From an uncultured Clostridia bacterium (GTDB taxonomy: Bacteria > Bacillota > Clostridia > Lachnospirales > Lachnospiraceae), in contig CAMWWW010000065.1 of NCBI GenBank assembly GCA_947178015.1, positions 1 to 10,082 of the forward strand: DNA of 10,082 bases, read 5' to 3'. The translations under genes and the position numbers were made by a program. This document shows, piece by piece, positions 1 to 7,203 of the stretch (position 1 is the first letter of the stretch; every line of letters begins with the position of its first letter). The notes beneath the pieces were generated by a model. It did no database searches, was not told the origin of the DNA, and saw nothing but the letters and a program-made list of their open reading frames with translations.

Positions 1-56
1 GGAGGAAATAGCAGGGCTGGCTATGCGGACCTTTTTCGAAAATGATTACATAAATT
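1..56 (-). repeat. Left copy of a dispersed 3'-of-gene repeat, cut by the window edge
   Basis: Read from position 1, this matches the reverse complement of the window's right end starting at 10039. Of the first 40 aligned bases 35 are identical, including GGAGGAAATAGCAG and CTATGCGGACC, and similarity fades near position 56 after a one-base gap. Relative to the minus-strand RNase H-like gene the copy lies about 45 nt past the stop codon. It is given minus strand because in that direction it has the same polarity as the right copy has relative to its own upstream gene. The right copy extends a further 43 bases, so this one is presumably truncated by the window boundary. Function is unknown; no transposase or coding gene is attached. 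Confidence 0.85.
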
Positions 57-101
57 GCCTTTACAAAAACTTATACTTTATCAAAAAGTTGTAAACTGGT
101 G

Positions 102-1160
102 TTATATATTAAAAAGCTGTACTAAATAGCTTCTCTGCATTTCTTTATCCTGCAAGAAAGCCTCTGTGATCTCAAAGAAGTACTCTTTTTCTTTGTAATT
201 CCTCTGAAATACATCTCGTGCAAAGCTCTTATCCTTAAGCGGCAGAAATACAGCCTTTCTTTTGGTATAACAATTACTAGGACTTGCGGCTTTTCGATAT
301 GCTTTGTCTACATATACCGCCACACTTTTATGAATTGCCTGATCTTCTGCGGGAAGATAATAGTAATCTTTGTAATTGGAATAAAAATATTTTAGCACCT
401 CATGGTTTGTGGAAACCTGCGCGAGGATCTGTTCGTTATCGATTTGCACGCAGCATGCGTCATATGCTACTTTTAAGGAGGAGGGCAGCAGGGTATCTGT
501 TTTTAGAAAGAACGTGATGCCCTCTTTTGTTTGTTCTGTCTTTTCTACCGCAAAGCTCCCCTTTAGAAGCAGCGTCAGTCCATAGAGCGGGAGAAGGGAA
601 ACCATTCCTCTTAGATCATCTGCATTATGTAACAGCAGGCATTGATAAAGCTCTTCTTTGTGGATTGCCATATATTCAAAATAGACTTCGATCAAATCTC
701 CTCCTGAAAAGTGATCCGTTCGGTGTATATTTAGAAATTCTTCCAGATCCTTTTGTTTCATGCTGGAAATTCCCAGTTGGTTTTTATATGGCTTAATTTC
801 TCGAAAGAGATCTAGGTTATGAAACGAGGAGAAGTTTTTGTCAAGATGGTGGCGTTCCATTCTATTTTTTAAAAAGGGAATATCAAAGGAGCTGCCATTA
901 TAGTGGATGAGCCATGTATAGGAGCGGATAAAGTCAAAAAAGGAGGACAGCATCGCTTTTTCATCCGAAATTTCGTCGAGGAACCATTGGCGAAGCCGCC
1001 ATATTCCTTCTGCTAGATAGATACAGCCAATTAGATAGGGAATGGCGGCATGAGCAGAAAAGCCTGTTGTCTCTATATCAAAAAAAATCACTTTTGATGC
1101 GGTATCCGGCAGAAGAGAGGGGTGAATGGTTACGGGAAAGGACTCCTCAAGGATGCGCAT
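102..1160 (-). CDS. RNase H-like DEDD exonuclease domain protein (YprB-like)
   Basis: A 352-residue protein with the three acidic motifs of DEDD-type 3'-5' exonucleases of the RNase_H_2/YprB group. Motif I is FFDIETTG (D28, E30). Motif II is HYNGSSFDIPFLKNR (86-100, D93). Motif III is HNADDLRG (178-185). Between them lie GISSMK and SGGDLIEVY, typical of the family. It presumably cleaves a nucleic acid in the cytoplasm with two metal ions, but the physiological substrate of YprB-like proteins is not established. The nuclease fold covers roughly 20-195. The remaining ~155 residues, including YYYLPAEDQAIHKSVAVYVD near 266-285, match no domain I can name. The ATG at 1158-1160 has a strong GGAGG (1170-1174) at good spacing. 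The gene is transcribed away from spoVAF and is visibly more AT-rich than ruvA/ruvB. No convincing intrinsic terminator follows. Confidence 0.86.
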   Translation of the reverse strand: MRILEESFPVTIHPSLLPDTASKVIFFDIETTGFSAHAAIPYLIGCIYLAEGIWRLRQWFLDEISDEKAMLSSFFDFIRSYTWLIHYNGSSFDIPFLKNRMERHHLDKNFSSFHNLDLFREIKPYKNQLGISSMKQKDLEEFLNIHRTDHFSGGDLIEVYFEYMAIHKEELYQCLLLHNADDLRGMVSLLPLYGLTLLLKGSFAVEKTEQTKEGITFFLKTDTLLPSSLKVAYDACCVQIDNEQILAQVSTNHEVLKYFYSNYKDYYYLPAEDQAIHKSVAVYVDKAYRKAASPSNCYTKRKAVFLPLKDKSFARDVFQRNYKEKEYFFEITEAFLQDKEMQRSYLVQLFNI

Positions 1161-1199
1161 AATGTTTTTCCTCCGTTCGTGTCGTGGTATTGTATTTTT

Positions 1200-1228
1200 A
1201 TTATACGATAATTTTACTTATGCCGCAA
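1200..1228 (-). promoter_or_regulatory. Sigma-A-type promoter for the YprB-like gene
   Basis: On the minus strand a perfect -10 TATAAT (1200-1205) lies 17 bp from TTGCGG (1223-1228), a partial -35 match in which only TTG agrees with the consensus. The predicted start site falls about 30 nt upstream of the ATG, leaving a short leader containing the GGAGG ribosome site. The -10 sits inside one arm of the 9-bp inverted repeat at 1201-1209. Confidence 0.65.
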
Positions 1229-1279
1229 GCAGGTGCATAAAAAATTAAGTATGTGTGAAAGCTAATACATATCGTATAA
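1201..1279. repeat. 9-bp inverted repeat in the divergent intergenic region
   Basis: TTATACGAT (1201-1209) and ATCGTATAA (1271-1279) are exact reverse complements separated by 61 bp, between the divergent YprB-like and spoVAF-like genes. The left arm overlaps the minus-strand -10. The right arm could be the -10 region (TATAAA, 1275-1280) of a plus-strand promoter for spoVAF, but no good -35 accompanies it. The arms may be two like promoter cores or two sites for one regulator. Confidence 0.5.
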
Positions 1280-1317
1280 ATTGAGATTGTGAATGAGAGA
1301 TTGCGGCTTCGTATAGC

Positions 1318-1327
1318 GTGAATTCAC
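1318..1327. other. Perfect 10-bp palindrome in the spoVAF leader
   Basis: GTGAATTCAC is fully self-complementary and ends 12 nt before the first possible start codon of the spoVAF-like gene. GTGAAT also occurs at 1289-1294, so a factor binding this half-site is possible. A palindrome this short can also arise by chance, and nothing else supports a role. Confidence 0.25.
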
Positions 1328-1339
1328 AGAAAGGATGGG

Positions 1340-2770
1340 GTGAGAGAAGTGAGTACAGCCACGGATTTTTCGGATAAGCTTCAGGTAAATAAAGAAGCGT
1401 GGGATAAGCTTCTTGCGATTGATACTAATTTTGATGTTCTTTATAAGGATCTGGTGATAGGAGAGCGGGAGGCAGGATTTTATTTTATTGACGGTTTTGT
1501 CAAGGATGAGGTGATGCAGAAGCTGATGTCATCCTTGGAGAGTATCACAAAGGATAAAATGCCGCAGACGTTGGAGGAGTTTTCAAAGCAGTGGATCTCC
1601 TATGTGGAGGTGGATGTTGAGACAGAGAAGGACAGTCTGCTTCGCGCGCTGCTTTCGGGCGTGGTCTGTATGTTTATCGATGGCTATGATAAAGCTCTGG
1701 CGATTGACTGCCGGACGTATCCCGCCAGAGGCGTGGATGAGCCGGAGAAGGACAGAGTGATGCGCGGCTCCAGAGATGGTTTTGTGGAGACGGTGGTGTT
1801 TAATACTGCCTTGATTCGAAGGCGAATCCGCAGCCCCAAGCTTTGTATGGAGATGATGAGCGTGGGAAGAAGCTCGAAGACGGACGTGGTGGTGAGCTAT
1901 ATGGCGGATCGGGTGGATCAGGCGTTTCTTGAGAATCTAAAACAGAGAATTCAGAGCATTGATATTGACGCGCTTACCATGAATCAGGAGAGCTTGGCGG
2001 AGTGTTTGTATAAGCGAAGCTGGATCAATCCGTTTCCAAAGTATAAATATTCGGAGCGCCCGGATACGGCGGCAGCTTCTATACTAGAGGGAAATATTGT
2101 CGTGCTGGTGGATAATTCTCCCTCGGCTATGATTATGCCGACTTCTGTGTTTGACATTATTGAGGAGGCGGACGATTATTATTTTCCGCCTGTCACGGGA
2201 ACCTATCTGCGGTTGTCGCGCTTTTTGACGACGCTGCTCACGTTATTTTTGACGCCTACTTGGCTGCTTCTTATGAAGAATCCGGGCTGGATTCCAGATT
2301 GGCTTCAATTTATTGTTCCTGCCGAGGAGGTTCAGGTTCCGCTGCTTTTTCAGCTCTTAATCTTGGAATTTGCCATTGATGGTTTGCGGCTTGCGGCTGT
2401 TAATACGCCAAATATGTTAAGTACTCCTCTGTCTGTGATTGCCGGTCTGGTGCTTGGAGATTACGCGGTGCAGTCGGGGTGGTTTAATGCGGAGTCCATG
2501 CTTTATATGGCGTTTGTGGTTCTGGCAAATTATTCGCAGCCAAGCTTTGAGCTGGGCTTTGCACTGAAATTTATGCGACTGATTATGTTGGTGCTGACAT
2601 CTATTTTTTCCATATATGGTTATATAGCAGGTGTGATTATTTCGATATGCGCGGTGGTATTTAATAAGACAATTTCTGGAAAAAGCTATTTGTATCCAGT
2701 GATTCCATTTAATAAAAAAGATTTTATCCGACGCTTTATCCGTATCAGTCTGCCTAAAACAGAAGAATAG
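1340..2770 (+). CDS. spoVAF: SpoVAF-like spore germination protein (GerA family)
   Basis: A 476-residue GerA-family membrane protein. The soluble N-terminal half (about 1-285) carries the family signature around 134-165, with EPEKDRVMRGSRDGFVE followed by FNTALIRRRIR. This form is closer to SpoVAF than to GerAA receptor subunits. The C-terminal half has about five hydrophobic segments near 294-312, 333-352, 361-375, 386-398 and 412-441, with the conserved NTPNMLSTPLS loop (355-365). SpoVAF of B. subtilis (about 490 aa) sits in the spore inner membrane and with FigP/YqhR amplifies germination signalling. Here it stands alone, without spoVA genes beside it. Two GTG starts are possible: 1340, with AGGA (1332-1335) 4 nt upstream, and 1349, with GGTGA (1339-1343) 5 nt upstream. 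The second may be the true one, giving 473 residues. Forespore (sigma-G) expression is expected, but I found no convincing sigma-G promoter. Confidence 0.86.
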   Translation: MREVSTATDFSDKLQVNKEAWDKLLAIDTNFDVLYKDLVIGEREAGFYFIDGFVKDEVMQKLMSSLESITKDKMPQTLEEFSKQWISYVEVDVETEKDSLLRALLSGVVCMFIDGYDKALAIDCRTYPARGVDEPEKDRVMRGSRDGFVETVVFNTALIRRRIRSPKLCMEMMSVGRSSKTDVVVSYMADRVDQAFLENLKQRIQSIDIDALTMNQESLAECLYKRSWINPFPKYKYSERPDTAAASILEGNIVVLVDNSPSAMIMPTSVFDIIEEADDYYFPPVTGTYLRLSRFLTTLLTLFLTPTWLLLMKNPGWIPDWLQFIVPAEEVQVPLLFQLLILEFAIDGLRLAAVNTPNMLSTPLSVIAGLVLGDYAVQSGWFNAESMLYMAFVVLANYSQPSFELGFALKFMRLIMLVLTSIFSIYGYIAGVIISICAVVFNKTISGKSYLYPVIPFNKKDFIRRFIRISLPKTEE

Positions 2771-2771
2771 A

Positions 2772-2800
2772 TTGCCTTCCTTCCAGTTTTATGCTATGAT
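2772..2800 (+). promoter_or_regulatory. Sigma-A-type promoter for ruvAB
   Basis: TTGCCT (2772-2777) and TATGAT (2795-2800) are separated by exactly 17 bp, with TG at 2792-2793 giving an extended -10. The -35 begins 2 nt after the spoVAF stop codon, so ruvAB should have its own vegetative promoter independent of the sporulation gene upstream. The predicted start site is near 2807, leaving a leader of about 36 nt before ruvA. Confidence 0.7.
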
Positions 2801-2822
2801 AATCGTATAAATGTTCGATTAT
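2799..2822. promoter_or_regulatory. Candidate operator (possible LexA box) over the ruvAB start site
   Basis: ATAATCG (2799-2805) and CGATTAT (2816-2822) form a perfect 7-bp dyad with a 10-bp spacer, lying over the end of the -10 and the expected start site, a normal place for a repressor. Within it, CGTATAAATGTTCG (2804-2817) resembles the Bacillus SOS box CGAACRNRYGTTYC: the right half GTTC and the central purine/pyrimidine pattern fit, while the left half keeps only part of CGAAC. ruvAB is LexA-controlled in B. subtilis, which favours this reading. The weak left half keeps it tentative. Confidence 0.42.
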
Positions 2823-2842
2823 TTGGATGGTGAGGATGGTTT

Positions 2843-3451
2843 ATGATAGCGTATGTGAAGGGGCAGCTTGCAGAGAAGTATGAGGAATCCGTGGTGATCG
2901 AGCAGGGGGGAGTTGGATTTTGTATCTCCATTCCTGCCTCGCTCTACAATATGCTGCCTCCCTGCGGCAGCGAGCTGAAGTTATACACCTATCTGTATCT
3001 GCGCGAGGACGGCCTAAGCCTATATGGTTTTCTTGCCAGAGAGGATTTGACGATATTCCGGCTTCTTCTCACGGTCAGCGGGATAGGCCCAAGGGGTGCC
3101 CTTGGCATTTTGTCCACGGTGACGCCGGACAATCTCCGCCTTGCTATTCTCTCTGAGGATGCAAAGACGATTGCCAAGGCGCCCGGTATTGGCGTGAAGA
3201 CGGCGAAAAAGCTGATTATCGAGCTGAAGGACAAGATTGATCTGGCGGAGGCTTTGGAGCTTACAAAGGAACATGAGGAGAAGCAGGCGGATGCAGAGCA
3301 TATAGGGACGGTGCGCGCGGAGGCTGTGGAGGCTTTGACGGCTTTGGGCTACTCGGCAGCGGAGGCTTTGGGCGCCGTTAAGAAGGTGGAGATCACGGAA
3401 GAGATGACGGTGGAGGAGCTGTTAAGAGCGGCGCTTAAAAAATTTAACTAG
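2843..3451 (+). CDS. ruvA: Holliday junction branch migration protein RuvA
   Basis: A 202-residue, full-length RuvA, which binds four-way DNA junctions as a tetramer and loads RuvB hexamers onto opposite arms. Residues 1-62 form the OB-fold domain (starting MIAYVKG, with LREDGLSLYGF at 53-63). Two helix-hairpin-helix motifs follow: VSGIGPRGALGIL (78-90) and APGIGVKTAKKLIIELKD (113-130). The acidic, flexible linker (about 132-155) leads to the RuvB-contacting domain III (155-202, ending EELLRAALKKF). The ATG at 2843 has GAGGA (2832-2836) 6 nt upstream. ruvB begins 14 nt after the stop, so the two are almost certainly cotranscribed. Confidence 0.97.
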   Translation: MIAYVKGQLAEKYEESVVIEQGGVGFCISIPASLYNMLPPCGSELKLYTYLYLREDGLSLYGFLAREDLTIFRLLLTVSGIGPRGALGILSTVTPDNLRLAILSEDAKTIAKAPGIGVKTAKKLIIELKDKIDLAEALELTKEHEEKQADAEHIGTVRAEAVEALTALGYSAAEALGAVKKVEITEEMTVEELLRAALKKFN

Positions 3452-3465
3452 ATGGGATTGGGATT

Positions 3466-4455
3466 ATGGCAAAACGTGTGATTAGTACAGAGATGACAGA
3501 GGAGGACGGGAAGCTGGAGGGAAGCCTTCGGCCGCAGCTTCTTTCTGATTATATTGGGCAGGCGAAGGCGAAGGAAAATCTGAAGGTCTATATTGAGGCG
3601 GCGAAGGCGAGGCAGGAACCGTTGGATCATGTGCTGTTCTACGGTCCTCCGGGACTTGGGAAGACGACGTTAGCCGGTATTATCGCAAATGAGATGGGGG
3701 TGGGGATTAAGATCACTTCTGGTCCCGCCATTGAGAAGCCGGGCGAGATAGCGGCGGTTCTCAATAATCTAAAAGAGGGCGATGTGCTCTTTGTGGATGA
3801 GATTCACCGCCTGAATCGTCAGGTGGAGGAGGTGCTTTATCCGGCGATGGAGGACTTTGCCATTGATGTAATGATTGGAAAAGGAGCGTCTGCGCGCTCG
3901 ATCCGTCTGGATTTGCCAAAGTTTACTCTGGTGGGTGCGACGACAAGGGCGGGACTTTTGACGGCGCCGTTAAGGGATCGTTTTGGAGTGGTGCATCGTC
4001 TGGAATTTTATACGCCAAAGGAGTTGCAGACGATTATTGTGCGCTCTGCGAAGGTCTTGGGGGTTGCGATTGAAGAGGAAGGTGCGATGGAGCTTGCAAG
4101 GAGAAGTAGAGGGACGCCGAGACTTGCCAACCGATTGCTAAAGCGCGTGAGAGATTTTGCTCAAGTGAAGTATAATGGGGAGATCACAAAAGAGGTTGCG
4201 GTATTTGCCCTTGATCTGCTTGAGGTGGATAAGCTGGGGCTGGATAATAGTGACAGGCTGATTCTTACCACGATGATTCAGAAGTTTCAGGGCGGTCCCG
4301 TCGGGCTTGACACGTTGGCGGCCGCTGTCGGGGAGGATGCGGGAACCTTGGAGGATGTCTACGAGCCGTATCTGATTATGAATGGTTTTATTAAGCGAAC
4401 GCCAAGGGGGCGTATGGTGACACAGCTTGCCCATGCACATCTGGGGCTTTTATAA
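3466..4455 (+). CDS. ruvB: Holliday junction branch migration ATPase RuvB
   Basis: A 329-residue, full-length AAA+ motor that drives branch migration with RuvA and positions RuvC. Visible elements in order: N-terminal LRPQLLSDYIGQ (21-32); Walker A GPPGLGKTT (60-68); Walker B LFVDEIHRL (108-116); the RuvB beta-hairpin region (about 125-150); sensor 1 GATTRAG (157-163); the LRDRFG arginine-finger segment (169-174); sensor 2 SRGTPRLANRLLKR (214-227); and a winged-helix domain ending RTPRGRMVT (311-319). Nothing essential is missing. The ribosome site is weak: TGGGATTGGGATT, two tandem GGGATT units, precedes the ATG. Translation may therefore depend on coupling to ruvA, which ends 14 nt upstream. 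No ruvC is in the window. Confidence 0.98.
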   Translation: MAKRVISTEMTEEDGKLEGSLRPQLLSDYIGQAKAKENLKVYIEAAKARQEPLDHVLFYGPPGLGKTTLAGIIANEMGVGIKITSGPAIEKPGEIAAVLNNLKEGDVLFVDEIHRLNRQVEEVLYPAMEDFAIDVMIGKGASARSIRLDLPKFTLVGATTRAGLLTAPLRDRFGVVHRLEFYTPKELQTIIVRSAKVLGVAIEEEGAMELARRSRGTPRLANRLLKRVRDFAQVKYNGEITKEVAVFALDLLEVDKLGLDNSDRLILTTMIQKFQGGPVGLDTLAAAVGEDAGTLEDVYEPYLIMNGFIKRTPRGRMVTQLAHAHLGLL

Positions 4456-4460
4456 ACTGC

Positions 4461-4489
4461 TTGTGTTTTCGCGGCGTATTAGTTATAAT
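4461..4489 (+). promoter_or_regulatory. Sigma-A-type promoter for the zapA-U32-SEDS-PBP run
   Basis: TTGTGT (4461-4466) and a perfect TATAAT (4484-4489) are 17 bp apart, starting 6 nt after the ruvB stop codon. The predicted start near 4496 gives a leader of about 26 nt to the zapA ATG. No terminator separates it from ruvB, so readthrough from the ruvAB promoter is also likely. Confidence 0.72.
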
Positions 4490-4521
4490 AAGGAAAGAAT
4501 ACACCAAGGAGCAGGAATGTT

Positions 4522-4950
4522 ATGTCATCGAAAAATACAGTTCAGGTACTGATTGATGGAAAAGTTTATACATTGAGCGGCTATGAGGATGAGGACTATT
4601 TAAACCGTGTAGCTTCCTACATAAACACTAAGCTGACAGAGCTTAAGTCAGCGGAGGGCTTTCGCCGTCAAAACAGAGAGACGCAGAATACGATGACATA
4701 CTTAAATATTGCAGATGATTATTTTAAGTGCAAGAGGCAGGCGGATATTTTAGAGCTTGAGCTGGAGAGCAAGAATAAGGAGCTTTATAATCTAAAACAT
4801 GAGCTGATTGAGCTGCAGATTAAGGAGGAGGCAGCGAGAAAGGAGCTGTCTACGTTGCAGAAAAAATATAGTGAACAGGAAAAGATGATTGTCCGGCTGG
4901 AGACGGAGCTTGCCGCCAGCCGGCAGAATGTCAAGAATGAGGAAGGGTAA
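4522..4950 (+). CDS. zapA: Cell division protein ZapA with extended coiled coil
   Basis: A 142-residue ZapA-family protein; ZapA crosslinks FtsZ protofilaments and promotes Z-ring assembly at midcell. The N-terminal head (about 1-65) has the family pattern: TVQVLIDGKVYTLSGYEDEDYL, then VASYINTKL and TMTYLNIADDYF. From about 70 to 138 the sequence is a charged coiled coil rich in E, K and L heptads. Classical ZapA proteins are about 85-110 residues, so the tail is long, a form I associate with Clostridia. AAGGAG (4506-4511) lies 10 nt before the ATG and AGGA (4513-4516) lies 5 nt before it. The U32 gene starts 9 nt after the stop. The head-domain match is good but not very specific, so the symbol rests partly on context. 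Confidence 0.84.
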   Translation: MSSKNTVQVLIDGKVYTLSGYEDEDYLNRVASYINTKLTELKSAEGFRRQNRETQNTMTYLNIADDYFKCKRQADILELELESKNKELYNLKHELIELQIKEEAARKELSTLQKKYSEQEKMIVRLETELAASRQNVKNEEG

Positions 4951-4959
4951 GAAGAGGCT

Positions 4960-7203
4960 ATGACACAGCAGAACCGGGCAGAGCTTTTGGCTCCTGCAGG
5001 ATCGTATGAGAGCATGACGGCGGCGGTGGCAGCGGGTGCGGATGCGGTCTATCTTGGAGGGCAGCTCTTTGGCGCGCGCGCCTATGCAGAGAATCTGGAT
5101 ATGGAGCAGCTTAAGCGGGCGATTGATTATGTGCATCTTCACAAAAGAGCATTATATTTGACGGTCAATACATTGCTTAAGGAGGAAGAGCTGGAAGAGA
5201 AGCTGTACAAGTATCTGCTGCCCCTTTATCAAGAAGGGTTAGATGCCGTTATTGTGCAGGATATAGGGGTTTTGGCATTGGTGCGCGAGGTTTTTCCAAA
5301 GCTGCCGATCCATGCAAGCACACAGATGAGCCTGACGGGAGTCCACGGCGCTAGGATGATGAAGGAGCTGGGAGCGACGCGCATCGTCACGGCGAGGGAG
5401 CTGTCGCTTTCGGAGATTCGGGAGATATCTGACAAGGTTGAAATTGAGATAGAAAGTTTTGTTCATGGCGCTCTATGCTATAGCTATTCTGGGCAGTGCT
5501 TGTTTAGCAGCATTGTCGGAGGAAGAAGCGGGAACAGAGGAAGGTGTGCACAGCCTTGCAGACTTCCTTATCTATGTGAGGGAAAAAGACAGTACTATCT
5601 TAGTCCAAAGGATCTGTGCGCGGTAGAAATTTTGCCTGAAATGCTTCGCGCGGGTGTTTATTCTTTCAAGATTGAGGGAAGAATGAAGAAGCCGGAGTAT
5701 ACGGCCGGAGTTGTCAGCATCTATCGCAGCTATCTGGATCGGTGCTTGTCTGATGGAGAGAAGGAAGCCTATTTTGTAGAACCAGAAGATAAAAGGCGGT
5801 TGTTTGATATTTACAATCGAGGCGGTTTTACCGAGGGATATTATAAAAAGCAGAATGGAAAGGATATGATGTTTCTTGAGGGCAGAGAGGGAGAAGCGCC
5901 GGAAAGGAACGAGGCTTTGTTTGCGGAGATCCGAAAGACGTATATGGAGAAGGAGCCAAAAGAGAGGATAGCGGGGCGTATATTGTTGCGCGCCGACAAT
6001 CCTGTCACATTATCCGTATCCTGCGGCGGCGTGAAGGTTCAGGTGAGCGGAGGGTTGGCAGAGCGGGCGGAGCGGCAGCCTCTGGATGAGGATCGAATCC
6101 GAAAGCAGCTTGGACGGCTGGGAAATACACCATTTGCGTGGGAGGATTTGTCCATTGATACCGATAAGGAGAGCTTTTTTTCATTGACGGCGCTCAATGA
6201 GCTGCGCCGCAGTGCAGTAGAGCAACTTGAGGAGGCGCTGCTCGCACCCTATAAAAGACAGGATGCGAAAGAATGGCAGCCAATGAAACAGATGCCGCTT
6301 TATCAGAAAAGTGACAAAAAAGAGCCTCCAAGGCTTCATGTCTATCTGGAAAAAATCGAATATATGGATGCGATGCTTTCTTTTCAGGAGATTGATGCCA
6401 TATATCTGGATAGTTGTGCGTTTGATGAATCTATGGTCATGCAGCTTTGTGAGAATAACAAAGGGACAAGAAGGACATTCTATTATGTGTTACCACATAT
6501 TTTTCGAGAAAGGGAGGAGCGGCTGTTTGATAAATCTTATGAAAAGTTGTGTTCTTCCGGTCTCGCAGGTTTTGTGGTGAAAAATTATGAGGAGATAGCA
6601 TATCTGGTGAAAAAGCGGTGTCCGCTGCCGCTGCGCTGTGATAATAGCGTCTATATATGGAACCGGAGAGCGAGAGCGGCGCTGATGGATTATGCAGGCT
6701 TTGAGCTCTTCACACTTCCGGCGGAGTTAAATGAGAGGGAGCTTAGGCAGCTTTCCTCTTTGCAGAGTGAGTTGATTGTATATGGAAGGATTCCTATGAT
6801 GGTATCCGCCCAGTGCGTAATGAAAAATACAAGAGGCTGCACAGGGCTTTTTAAACAGGCGTCGCAGCTCGGACAGCCGTTGCAGACAGCGCGGTTATCG
6901 CAGGGAAAGCAACCGGCGCTGCTTGTGCTTACAGACCGCTATAAAAATAAATTTCCGGTGAAGCATCTGTGCAGATTTTGTTATAATAAGATCTATAATT
7001 GTAAACCATTATCCTTATTAAGCAGCAAGGATGAGGTGGATAGACTTTCGCCGGGAGCGGTGAGGCTTGATTTTACGACAGAGAGTGTGCAGGAGGCAAG
7101 GGTTGTCACAGAATGTTTTATCAATGCGTATAAGCGGGGGATTCCTTACCGGGAGGAGCCATGGGAATTTACCAGAGGTCATTTTAAGCGTGGAGTAGAG
7201 TAG
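4960..7203 (+). CDS. Long U32-family protein (RlhA/TrhP-type RNA hydroxylation)
   Basis: A 747-residue member of the peptidase U32 family. The N-terminal TIM-barrel part starts ELLAPAGS (8-15) and GADAVYLGG (26-34), then HASTQMSLTG (118-127). The U32 signature ESFVHGALCYSYSGQC (165-180) is followed by GRCAQPC (194-200), giving C173, C180, C196 and C200 as likely iron-sulfur ligands. SFKIEGRMKKPEY (235-247) and NRGGFTEGYY (286-295) follow. Although named peptidases, the studied relatives TrhP (tRNA U34) and RlhA (23S rRNA C2501) support prephenate-dependent RNA hydroxylation. The length and the middle region (about 310-430, DUF3656-like) favour the RlhA-like long form, but the RNA target cannot be told from sequence alone. 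A further region to 747 carries a second cysteine set (C619, C627, C671, C674, C681). GAAGAGG precedes the ATG closely. Confidence 0.88.
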   Translation: MTQQNRAELLAPAGSYESMTAAVAAGADAVYLGGQLFGARAYAENLDMEQLKRAIDYVHLHKRALYLTVNTLLKEEELEEKLYKYLLPLYQEGLDAVIVQDIGVLALVREVFPKLPIHASTQMSLTGVHGARMMKELGATRIVTARELSLSEIREISDKVEIEIESFVHGALCYSYSGQCLFSSIVGGRSGNRGRCAQPCRLPYLCEGKRQYYLSPKDLCAVEILPEMLRAGVYSFKIEGRMKKPEYTAGVVSIYRSYLDRCLSDGEKEAYFVEPEDKRRLFDIYNRGGFTEGYYKKQNGKDMMFLEGREGEAPERNEALFAEIRKTYMEKEPKERIAGRILLRADNPVTLSVSCGGVKVQVSGGLAERAERQPLDEDRIRKQLGRLGNTPFAWEDLSIDTDKESFFSLTALNELRRSAVEQLEEALLAPYKRQDAKEWQPMKQMPLYQKSDKKEPPRLHVYLEKIEYMDAMLSFQEIDAIYLDSCAFDESMVMQLCENNKGTRRTFYYVLPHIFREREERLFDKSYEKLCSSGLAGFVVKNYEEIAYLVKKRCPLPLRCDNSVYIWNRRARAALMDYAGFELFTLPAELNERELRQLSSLQSELIVYGRIPMMVSAQCVMKNTRGCTGLFKQASQLGQPLQTARLSQGKQPALLVLTDRYKNKFPVKHLCRFCYNKIYNCKPLSLLSSKDEVDRLSPGAVRLDFTTESVQEARVVTECFINAYKRGIPYREEPWEFTRGHFKRGVE

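Noticed and set aside
61..94. Possible terminator after the YprB-like gene (TTACAA at 61-66 with TTGTAA at 89-94)
   Set aside because: The stem is short and AT-only, with a long loop, and no T-tract follows on the minus strand; the fold would be too weak.
284..796. Two plus-strand open frames (284-517 and 527-796) opposite the exonuclease gene
   Set aside because: They are antisense to a gene with clear DEDD motifs, lack convincing ribosome sites, and read as low-quality protein.
1230..1320. Sigma-G promoter for spoVAF (GCATA at 1235-1239 or GTATG at 1249-1253 as -35)
   Set aside because: No CATnnTA-like -10 lies 17-18 bp downstream of either, so no promoter can be called despite the expected forespore expression.
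2989..3301. Minus-strand open frames inside ruvA
   Set aside because: They are shadows of a full-length RuvA with intact motifs; the strand is Arg/Ser-rich nonsense without start signals.
3451..3465. Promoter or regulatory element between ruvA and ruvB (tandem GGGATT)
   Set aside because: The gap is 14 nt; the repeat is best read as a poor ribosome site.
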